A stretch of 64,000 nt of DNA, taken from contig OX246743.1 of assembly GCA_945910005.1 (NCBI GenBank), forward strand, positions 6,541,084 to 6,605,083. The letters run 5' to 3'. Within the stretch, counting starts at the first letter, position 1. The number at the start of each line of letters is the position of its first letter. This document shows positions 11,135-19,954 of the stretch, in pieces. The position numbers and the translations under genes were made by a program. Under the pieces are notes generated by a model. The model worked only from the letters and a program-made list of their open reading frames with translations, did no database searches and had not been told where the DNA came from. This DNA is from Isoperla grammatica. Its lineage: Eukaryota; Arthropoda; Insecta; Plecoptera; Perlodidae.

Positions 11135-12328
11135 GCTATATCCACCTTTAGCACAGACACGACACATATATTACGCCGTGCAGACAATGCGTGTGTTGTG
11201 CACATTAACGCAGCTACTCAACTGCTATTGGTCATATTATGTCGTCGCCCCTTGGTCGCCTTCTTAGGCCGTATGCACAGTCAAGTGTCAGGCTATCCAC
11301 CTTTAGCACAGACACGACACATAATGTCTGCCGTGTAGACAATGCGTGTGTTGTGCACATTAGCGCAGCTACTCAACTGCTATTGGTCATATTATGTCGT
11401 CGCCCCTTGGTCGCCTTCTTAGGCCGTATGCACAGTCAAGTGTCAGGCTATCCACCTTTAGCACAGACACGACACATAATGTCTGCCGTGTAGACAATGC
11501 GTGTGTTGTGCACATTAGCGCAGCTACTCAACTGCTATTGGTCATATTATGTCGTCGCCCCTTGGTCGCCTTCTTAGGCCGTATGCACAGATAAGTGTCA
11601 AGCTATCCACCTTTAGCATAGACCCGACACATCCGTGCAGACAATGCGTGTGTTGTGCACATTAGCGCAGCTACTCAACTGCTATTGGTCATATTATGTC
11701 GTCGCCCCTTGGTCGCCTTCTTAGGCCGTATGCACAGTCAAGTGTCAGGCTATCCACCTTTAGCACGGACAGGACACATCCGTGCAGACAATGCGTGTGT
11801 TGTGCACATTAACGCAGCTACTCAACTGCTATTGGTCATATTATGTCGTCGCCCCTTGGTCGCCTTCTTAGGCCGTATGCACAGTCAAGTGTAAAGCTAT
11901 CCACCTTTAGCACAGACACGGCACACCATGTCTGCCGTGCAGACAATGCGTGTGTTGTGCACATTAGCGCAGCTACTCAACTGCTATTGGTCATATTATG
12001 TCGTCGCCCCTTGGTCGCCTTCTTAGGCCGTATGCACAGATAAGTGTCAAGCTATCCACCTTTAGCACAGACACGGCACACCATGTCTGCACGCAGCTAC
12101 TCAACTGCTATTGGTCATATTATGTCGTCGCCCCTTGGTCGCCTTCTTAGGCCGTATGCACAGTCAAGTGTCAAGCTATCCACCTTTAGCACAGACACGA
12201 CACATCATGTCTGGCGTGCAGACAATGCGTGTGTTGTGCACATTAGCGCAGCTACTCAACTGCTATTGGTCATATTATGTCGTCGCCCCTTGGTCCCCTT
12301 CTTGTGCCGTATGCACAGTCAAGGGTCA
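11135..12328 (+). repeat. ~155-bp tandem array, about 8 copies
   Basis: The anchor ATGTCGTCGCCCCTTGGTC recurs at about 11239, 11394, 11549, 11697, 11843, 11998, 12122 and 12277. Spacings are therefore mostly 155 bp, with deleted units of 148, 146 and 124 bp. Each unit contains CTGCTATTGGTCATATTATG, an inverted CCAAT box, and TATGCACAGTCAAGTGTCAG. Repeated frames of 66-96 codons are consequences of the repeat, because the period is not a multiple of three. Confidence 0.93.
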
Positions 12329-12339
12329 GGTTAAGTACA

Positions 12340-12410
12340 GGATTTGTTGCTATGCAATTGTTTATTACAAGCTATTTTCCCAAGAAGAACAAATCCCATA
12401 GCAACTATAA
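12340..12410. repeat. CATAGCAAC hairpin, copy 1
   Basis: TTGTTGCTATG on the left and CCCATAGCAACTAT on the right are inverted, with ATTGTTTATTACAAGC and TTTTCCC between them. The same words occur at 17146-17205, 33545-33660 and, degenerate, 47691-47770. It directly abuts the end of the 155-bp array. Confidence 0.6.
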
Positions 12411-12433
12411 ACACATCACTTAGACAGGCAGTC

Positions 12434-12861
12434 CAGTGGCGTGCGCAGGAATATATTTCGGAAGGGGCTCCTTGAGTAGAACATAACTGTAAAACGGTGC
12501 TTCACAGATGACAATAGGGGGTGTGGGGGGGATGTCCCGCACAGTAGCGCCGCCGGCAATTAAAAAAACCCCGCTTTTTTGAAGTGGTTGTATAATTTGT
12601 TTTAGAATATGTTTGGGTGCTTTACTGGACGGGATACATTATACATACATTCATTAAACACACAAATTATTAGCCTATCTTATAACAACTTATAAAATTT
12701 CACCTATGGGAGTGTTTCCTGACTTAGCAAATAGAGAAGTTATTACGTAAATGTATTTAACTTTTTTGCGTAAATTTAAATGATTTGCAGAGCATTATTA
12801 AAGGTTGGACTTCGGGGGGGGGGGGGGCTCCAGCCCCCTCAGCCCCCTGAATACGCCACTG
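12434..12861. mobile_element. hAT-like non-autonomous element, 428 bp
   Basis: The element begins CAGTGGCGTGCGCAGG and its inverted right end reads CAGTGGCGTATTCAGG. These CAGTGGCG termini are typical of hAT-type elements in animals. It contains a poly-G run near 12817 followed by CTCCAGCCCCCTCAGCCCCC. The flanking 8-mers do not match convincingly, so the target duplication is unproven. There is no transposase frame. Confidence 0.55.
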
Positions 12862-13671
12862 GGCACAGCTATACCAATGGGGGCGGTGCATAATCATTGA
12901 TCAGTTTGCAAAGAGGGCCGGCAAGAACGAGGAGCAAGATAGGATGCATGAAGTGAACCACCGCGATTGAGGGAGAGCGGTAAGTACCGATATTCATGAG
13001 AAAATGACCGGTCACCAACGCTAAGGAAGAATATTCGATGTTAGAAGTTGCATTGCGCGCTCATGTGGTAGAAACGGGAACTAGCGAATCGAGTCAAGTT
13101 TATGTTGTGAAAGCACACTCGTTTGATGAATTTAATGTCGAATAGATGGTTTTAACACACGGAATAAAGCGCAGATTTCAAAACTTGTTTTTTCTTTATA
13201 TATGTCTTTCTTTTTTGCGTGTAGTATTCTTACTACTTACTGTTAAATAATATTTGTCCGTCTTTTCTTAATAATTTATGTTTATAGTTTTGTTGTTATT
13301 GCTATTCTATGAATTTCGATTGACATTTGTTTGCAAAGTTCTATTGATTGACCTCCTCTGTAAATCAATTCATAACTGAATAGGATACGCATTAAATAAA
13401 TAAATAAATACATATAATGTATCGCCCAGAATATATAACACAATTTGATTTGAGTTTACTTTTGTGTGGGTTTCTCCTATGCCCATTCATCTGTGATGTG
13501 TTGCTTTGGTTTTCAATGTGTTACCTCTAAAGGTAACCCACACAGTCATGGGATGAGAAGTGAAGTTGAAGCAAGCAACATTTTAACTTACATACGTCGC
13601 AGTTCTTTGCAATAGTTATACAACTTCATGAGTGTCTTTGTAACACAAGCAAATCACAAACTCAGTCCGTG
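12862..13671. other. AT-rich spacer with an AAAT run
   Basis: An (AAAT)n run lies near 13393. No gene or element was recognised. Confidence 0.55.
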
Positions 13672-15085
13672 CGAGGGTAATATTCAGTCAACGATATTAT
13701 GCAACTATTACGAACCCTAGTCATTGCAAGGGTAACGGCAGTAGGCTAATATTCAGTCAACGATATTATGCAACTTACGATCCCTAGTCATTGCAAGGGT
13801 AACGGCACTCGGCTAATATTCAGTCACGATATTATGCAACTATTACGATCCCTAGTCATTGCAAGGGTAACGTCAGTAGGCTAATATTCAGTCAACGATA
13901 TTATGCAACTATTACGAACCCTAGTCATTACAAGGGTTACGGCAGTAGGCTAATATTCAGTCAACGATATTATGCAACTATTACAACCCTAGTCATTGCA
14001 AGGGTTACGGCAGTAGGCTAATATTCAGTCAACGATATTATGCAACTATTACGAACCCTAGTCATTGCAAGGGTTACGGCAGTAGGCTAATATTCAGTCA
14101 ACGATATTATACAACTATTGCGAACCATAGTCATTGCAAGGGTAACGGCAGTAGGCTAATATTCAGTCAACAATATTATGCAACTATTACGATCCCTAGT
14201 CATTGCAAGGGTAACGGCACTCGGCTAATATTCAGTCACGATATTATGCAACTATTACGATCCCTAGTCATTGCAAGGGTAACGGCAGTAGGCTAATATT
14301 CAGTCAACGATATTATGCAACTATTACGAACCCTAGTCATTACAAGGGTTACGGCAGTAGGCTAATATTCAGTCAACGATATTATGCAACTATTACAACC
14401 CTAGTCATTGCAAGGGTTACGGCAGTAGGCTAATATTCAGTCAACGATATTATGCAACTATTACGAACCCTAGTCATTGCAAGGGTTACGGCAGTAGGCT
14501 AATATTCAGTCAACGATATGCAACTATTACGAACCCTAGTCATTGCAAGGGTAACGGCAGTAGGCTAATATTCAGTCAACGGTATTATGCAACTATTACG
14601 AACCCTAGTCATTGCAAGGGTAACGGCAGTAGGCTAATATTCAGTCAACGATATTATGCAACTATTACGAACCCTAGTCATTGCAAGGGTAACGGCAGTA
14701 GGCTAATATTCAGTCAACGATATTATGCAACTATTACGAACCCTAGACATTGCAAGGGTAACGGCAGTAGGCTAATATTCAGGCAACGATATTATGAAAC
14801 TATTACGAACCCTAGTCATTGCAAGGGTAACGGCAGTAGGCTAATATTCAGTCAACGATATTATGCAACTATTACGAACCCTAGTCATTGCAAGGGTAAC
14901 GGCAGTAGGCTAATATTCAGTCAACGATATTATGCAACTATTACGAACCCTAGTCATTGCAAGGGTAACGGCAGTAGGCTAATATTCAGTCAACGATATT
15001 ATGCAACTATTACGAACCATAGTCATTGCAAGGGTAACGGCAGTAGGGTAATATTCAGTCAACGATATTATGCAACTATTACGAA
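13672..15085 (+). repeat. ~69-bp tandem array, about 20 copies
   Basis: The unit contains GGCTAATATTCAGTCAACGA, TATTATGCAACTATTACGA and CCCTAGTCATTGCAAGGG. Variant units (GATCCCTAG, GGCACTCGG, CAGTCACGAT, TTACAAGGGTTACGG) recur in the same order after about 412 bp (13779 and 14191), so the left part of the array has a six-unit higher-order repeat. The right half is more uniform. Confidence 0.95.
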
Positions 15086-15632
15086 TATTGTGCTCGTATT
15101 TTATCCTCGTGACACGTTTGATGTGTATCCATTACGGGCTAAACGGGATATTATACCAACTCACTCCCATCAAACAGTTTAACAGTCTCGCTTACATTTT
15201 AGCTCGTGTACAGTAGTGAGCAAAACACGGGGAACTGGCTTACTAAATAAGTCCAGTCACATAGTACAATATTTTACTGACAAGTTTAAATGAACTGTTA
15301 CTATCTCGACATAACATACAAATCAAGACAAGACCCAGTTTAAAGTATTATGAGAACTATTAATACAGTTAATATTCGTTGGAATGTGTTGATGATGTTG
15401 GCATGACCAAAGCTGTACTACAGTACTATATAGAGTGACATAGCGCTCTTGGAGTGACGTGGAAACTGAGCGGGGAAATGATGTATGCATGGGTGTCACA
15501 ATGTAGCAGGTTGAATAACAGGACCTCGCACAGAACAATATTGTTGTCAGTCTGTGCGATGATTCAGGGACATTTCTCAATCCAGGCTCTGCTGCATAGG
15601 GTACACTACGAGCTTTACCCGATATATAGTTG
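15086..15632. other. Spacer
   Basis: There are overlapping short frames on both strands at 15323-15681 with no recognisable domain. No feature is supported. Confidence 0.5.
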
Positions 15633-15785
15633 TCCCAAGACTATCTTACACCTGCTTTCGTCACAGGCGACTGGTTCATAGCCAATCAGCGATCGGTATT
15701 GGCGCTGATGTGTCTCGGGTGGTTCGCCGGTAGGCTACGACTCCCCCGGATGTGACGAAAGCAGGTGTAAAGTAATCTTGAGTCC
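15633..15785. mobile_element. Small MITE with ~33-bp terminal inverted repeats
   Basis: TTACACCTGCTTTCGTCACA on the left (15647-15666) is perfectly inverted at 15750-15769 on the right, and the similarity extends outward through CAAGA-TTA words. The loop of about 85 bp is GC-richer than its surroundings and contains AGCCAATCAGCG. No clean target duplication was found. Confidence 0.7.
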
Positions 15786-15924
15786 ACTATAGGCCTACCA
15801 CTCTTCGACTAACCATAAGGATGTAAGATATATGAATTTTGTAATGCATATCCGAGGGCACTTAATAGAATCCAATTTTGAAATTTCGCATTGAGACTGA
15901 GAAATACAGCGTTATTATCTGTAG

Positions 15925-16340
15925 TAGAATTAGGTAGGTCCTATAAAGCCGCATCCACACAAATGACTAGTGATTATTGACTATTGACTACAACCCCACC
16001 GTGATTATTTCTTAGTCAAGCCACAAAACCAACAAGACTCCTTTCATTGGCTGCGAGAGAGAGTTCTGCGCGCTGATTGACTTGACTTAGGAATTGAGAT
16101 GTTTTCAATTCGTTAGTCAATAGTCAAAAGTAAAAAGTAAAGTTGTGTGAACGTCAGCACGTATCGCGCCTCGCCTATGGTTCAACTCGCTTAATCAATA
16201 GTCAATAGTCATTTATGTGAACCGGCTCTAAACCACGGCTCCTCCGTCTTAGGTTCGAACCTTGGCTTGGGCATGGATATCATTTATCGTTTATCATCTT
16301 AATTATAACCCACTCGTCGCCATTGTCCCAATATGGCATG
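15925..16340 (+). mobile_element. SINE interrupted by a MITE
   Basis: The left flank of the MITE (GAATTAGGTAGGTCCTATAA, ending 15946) matches the 5' part of the SINE at 7194 (GATTAGGCGTTGGTCTAGTAA). The right flank resumes at TAAACCACGG (16229), continues through box B (GGTTCGAACCTTGG, 16252-16265) and GGGCATGGAT, and reaches CCACTCGTC. The SINE is therefore split at TAA within box A. Confidence 0.75.
15944..16231 (+). mobile_element. TIR element of the AATAGTCAA family, 282 bp, inside a SINE
   Basis: TAA flanks both sides (15944-15946 and 16229-16231). The left end AGCCGCATCCACACAAATGA matches the inverted right end AGCCGGTTCACATAAATGA. It shares TGTGTGAACGTCAGCACG, CCTATGGTTCAA and the TAGTCAA words with the element at 5286-5928 and is probably a shorter derivative. 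It has no transposase frame. Confidence 0.8.
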
Positions 16341-16377
16341 TATAGTGCGAATATAATCTGGAGTATGTTCAGTTCAG

Positions 16378-16454
16378 TCCGGAGACCGGAATCGAACCAA
16401 CGGACTTCCTAATCAGAGTATCGCGTGTCACCACTGGGTCAACTCTATCGGTGA
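16378..16454 (-). mobile_element. tRNA-headed SINE fragment
   Basis: On the minus strand, CACCGATAGAGTTGACCCAG, then GTGGTGACACGCGA, is followed by box B GGTTCGATTCCGG. The order and words match the head of the SINE at 3285-3552 (CCGATAGAGGTGGCTCAGCG). The downstream body is not recognised. Confidence 0.6.
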
Positions 16455-17097
16455 CTAATCAATGAACAATGCCATGCGAATATCCGTTATGGTGGTTGAA
16501 CAGTGTTGCCATGGTTACCAAGATAACTAGCTGTGGCTGTATGCGGTGTTGTCGGGTCAGTGGTACAGATAAGCTTACAGTACCGGCCACGGGAGGCAGC
16601 ACTCTCGTCCACACACTGTGACCACACGTGCAAAGTAAAACAAACACGTCTTGAGGGCATCTCTGAACTTACAAACCACTTGTTGGAATGTCATGTACTG
16701 TACATTGAACGTGACTAAAATGATTTGTTTTCGAAAAGACAAAATTACTCCGGTGACATCGCGGTAAAGCGAGAATTTCTAAGTAAAAAACTACACTATT
16801 TTTCTCATCTTGAAGCACGCCGCTTATTTCTAGGTTCAGTAGACAACTGATTTGTCATGCTCTCTTTGTACATTGTTGTAAATGTCGATCACGTTGACAG
16901 GTTTTACGACCGGCAAGATAGGTGGATGCATACCGACAAATATTCTGTGCTCGAAATATTTACAAGCCAAAGAACTTAAGTACCGAATTAGGGAATCGCT
17001 AACGATAATAACTGTAAAGTGCTTGTCTTTTAACATTTTTGCGTTAATATTCGTGAACTTAAACCTCGGTACTGCCTCAAGAGATGAATATGATCTC
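16455..17097. other. Spacer
   Basis: There are short overlapping frames on both strands (16459-16718 and 16836-17100) with no domains. Nothing else was seen. Confidence 0.5.
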
Positions 17098-17250
17098 TAA
17101 GGTTGGAATTCATAGTCGGCCCCTACACCTAGGGGCGCCCATTGTTACCAAGGTAACAATTGTTTGCATGTTATTTCCCATAAACAAAACAAATCCATAG
17201 CAACAATGGGTGCCCCTAGGTGTAGGGGCCGACTATGAATTCCAACCTAA
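17098..17250. mobile_element. MITE with near-perfect ~46-bp terminal inverted repeats
   Basis: TAA flanks both sides (17098-17100 and 17248-17250). The arms GGTTGGAATTCATAGTCGGC, then CCCTACACCTAGGGGC, are almost perfectly inverted. The 147-bp element is non-coding. Its centre contains the CATAGCAAC hairpin words also seen at 12340 and 33545. The TAA duplication fits PIF/Harbinger-type insertion. Confidence 0.85.
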
Positions 17251-17476
17251 GAGATGGTGAATAATTTTCAGAAGAAAGTCATGATTGACTTTTATTATCT
17301 CTAACATGCTAGTTCCCATGTAACTAGTTCCATACCAACCCCAGATCCTTATTTACCGCCCCTTTCATACACGGATTCCAAGACATTCTGTCACACATTC
17401 ATAAAAGCAGTCTTCCACTTGGTACAGTAAACAAGCTTTATTATAAAGTTAGAAGCTTTTATTATATTGCTCTATA
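17251..17476. other. Spacer left of the Helitron-like array
   Basis: AT-rich, nothing recognised. Confidence 0.5.
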
Positions 17477-18897
17477 CTAGGAAAACGCTCCGCGTTGCCA
17501 GATGAGCGAGTTGGTTCAATGTTTTAAAGCAAACACATCTTTTGAATATCATATTTCTCTTAAAAAAAAAAAAAAACTTAATAATAAACATATGATTTTT
17601 TTACAAAATGGCGGAGCAAGTAACAACCTTATTACTTTCGTATATTATTTCTCGATATATTTCTAATAAATGCACGAAATATTATTTAAATCCGTTAAGA
17701 TGTTTTCTTTAAATAAATTAAAACCTTTAAGTTGATTTTTCAATGGATTTCCGCATAATTTAATTCGACCATGGTCTACTCAATAGGCTCTCATTCATAA
17801 ACTATTAAACCTATCAGTGTATGGAAAGTTCCATAATGTAGATATAGACTATATGTAAAATGTATTATTGTTTTATCATACAAAAACTCGCTTTTAAATT
17901 ATAATAAAAGCTTTTTTATTTGTCTACAAAGTTCGTTGTTAACATTTGCATTTTTGCCGTGAAAGTCATAAAACATAACACGCCATTGTAGCCATTCAAT
18001 GACAGCTATCAAAATTCCAAATACATAGTGAGAAAGGTCTGACTCCCTACGCCATTTTTGCAGCATACTATGTGCATCTAACTTCAATGGTCCGCAAATG
18101 CGAATCATATCGGTGGAACACTGTAAAAATGAAGAAAATGTGTACCGTAAATAAACAATATTTGTTTATAACATGGCGGTTAAAGCAACCATTTTGAAAC
18201 TAATGTCGAGTGTTGGTAGCATTGATGTGGACCTACATATAAAAAATCATTAATATCCGTGTGTAAGTTTTAATTCAAATAAATAAATAACAACACACGT
18301 GTTTCAGTTGTTAATTTTTTGTAGGTTGGCATCTTATGTCATTGTAGCCATTTTATGACAGCTATCGAGATTCCAAATAATAGTGCATAAGTATAGTTAC
18401 GTACGCTATTTTTGGTGTATACTATGTGCATCTAATTGCAAAAGTCCGCAAATGCGAATCATATCGGCGGAACACTGTAAAAATGAAGAAATTATTGTTG
18501 TAAATAAACAATATTTTTTTATAACATGGCGGATAAACGTACAATTTTGAAATTATTGTCAATTGTTGGGACGGTTAATGTTCACCTACATGATTAACAT
18601 TATTTAAATCCGTTGGTAATTTTTCATTTAATTAAATAAATAAACAAATTTTATTTTTCAGTTATTAATTTTTTGTAGGTTGGCATCTTGACGAATTTTG
18701 CTGGTTATGTTAACAGCATCGAGTTTAATAGTCACAAATGTTGACAGAAAATTTCAGCCAAATATGTCAAGCCGTTTGACCTGTGCGCGACGAACAAAAT
18801 TTAGCGCACATACATACATACACACACACATACACACAGACAAAGCGCCGATCGAGTTGTATGGAGAGATTCACTCCGCTTCGCTACGCTCATCTAA
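17477..18897 (+). mobile_element. Helitron-like unit U1 (1421 bp)
   Basis: It starts CTAGGAAAACGCTCCGCG and ends GCTACGCTCATCTAA. The word AGATGAGCG lies about 20 bp inside the left end and, inverted, at the right end, giving asymmetric subterminal inverted repeats. Two related ~360-bp modules follow each other inside, each with a GTCCGCAAATGCGAATCATA-type block (or GGTCCGC variant) and an ACATGGCGG word. Near the 3' end a GTGCGC/GCGCAC hairpin (18783-18809) precedes a CATA/CACA microsatellite. The A|T flanks and CTAA end fit Helitron insertion rules, and the subterminal repeats plus microsatellite recall HINE/Helentron elements. A minus-strand 69-codon frame at 17899-18108 is discussed in the findings. 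There is no Rep/helicase. Confidence 0.7.
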
Positions 18898-19949
18898 CTA
18901 GGAAAACGCTCCGCGTTGCCAGATGAGCGATTTTTTTTTTTTTAGGAAATTAAATAAATATTTTGCATATCTACACCGCTTAAAAAATATACTTTTATAA
19001 CAAACATGTGATTTTTTACAAGATGGCGGTTTAAGTTACAATCTTAGAATTTGTGTATATTATTTCCCGATATGTTGCTAATAATTACACGAAATATTAT
19101 TTAAATCCGTTTAAAATTTTTCTTTAAATAAATTAAAACCTCGAAGTTGATTTTCCAATGGATTTCCGCATAATTTCATTCGACCGTGGTCTACTCAAAA
19201 TGCTCTAATTCATAAACTATTAAAGTTATCTGTGTATAGAAAACTCCACAATGTAGATACAGGCTAGATCTAAAATGTGATAGTGTTTTATTATACAATA
19301 ACCGCATTTAAATCATAATAAAAGCTTTTTAATTTGTCGACCAAGTTCGTTGTAAACATTTGCATTTTTGCCGTGAAAGTCATAAAACATAACACGCCAT
19401 TGTTGCCATTCTATTAACGTTATCGAAATTCCAAAAGTAGTTTTAGAAAGGTCTCTTTGTACACGCCATTCGCCATGCATAGTATGTGCATCTAACTTCA
19501 ATGGTCCTCAAATGAGAATCGTATAAGTGGAGCACTGTAAAGAAACCAATTAAGTTCCCGTAAATAGAAACTAAATATTTTTTTACTAAATGGCGGTTAA
19601 AGTTATAGTTCCAAAACTTTTATCCGGTATCGACATTGTTAGTGTCAATATTTATTTAAAACATTATTTAAATCTGTTCATAAGTTTCAATAAAACAAAA
19701 ATAAAACTGTATTTTTTTCACTAATTAATTTTTTGCAGGTTGGCATCTTGACGGATTTTACTGATTATGTTAACAGCATCTAGTTTAGTGGTCACAAATG
19801 TTGACCGAAAATTTCAGCCAAATCCGTCAAGCCGTTTGACCTGTGCGCGACGAACAAAATTTAGCGCACATACAGACACACACACACACAGACAAAGCGC
19901 CGATCGAGTTGTATGGAGAGATTCACTCCGCTTCGCTGCGCTCATCTAA
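18898..19949 (+). mobile_element. Helitron-like unit U2, short class (1052 bp)
   Basis: It follows U1 with no spacer (CATCTAA then CTAGGAAAACG). It has the same termini and microsatellite as U1 but only one internal module, whose sequence is a distinct variant (CCATTCTATTAACG, TTCGCCATGCATAGTATG). U6 is the same subclass. A minus-strand frame at 19313-19501 is collinear with that of U1. Confidence 0.7.
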
Positions 19950-19954
19950 TTATA

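Noticed and set aside
12862..12869. 8-bp target duplication for the hAT-like element
   Set aside because: Flanking octamers AGGCAGTC and GGCACAGC do not match well enough to claim.
13672..15085. CRISPR-like regular repetition
   Set aside because: Units are contiguous tandem repeats with no unique spacers, and the genome is eukaryotic.
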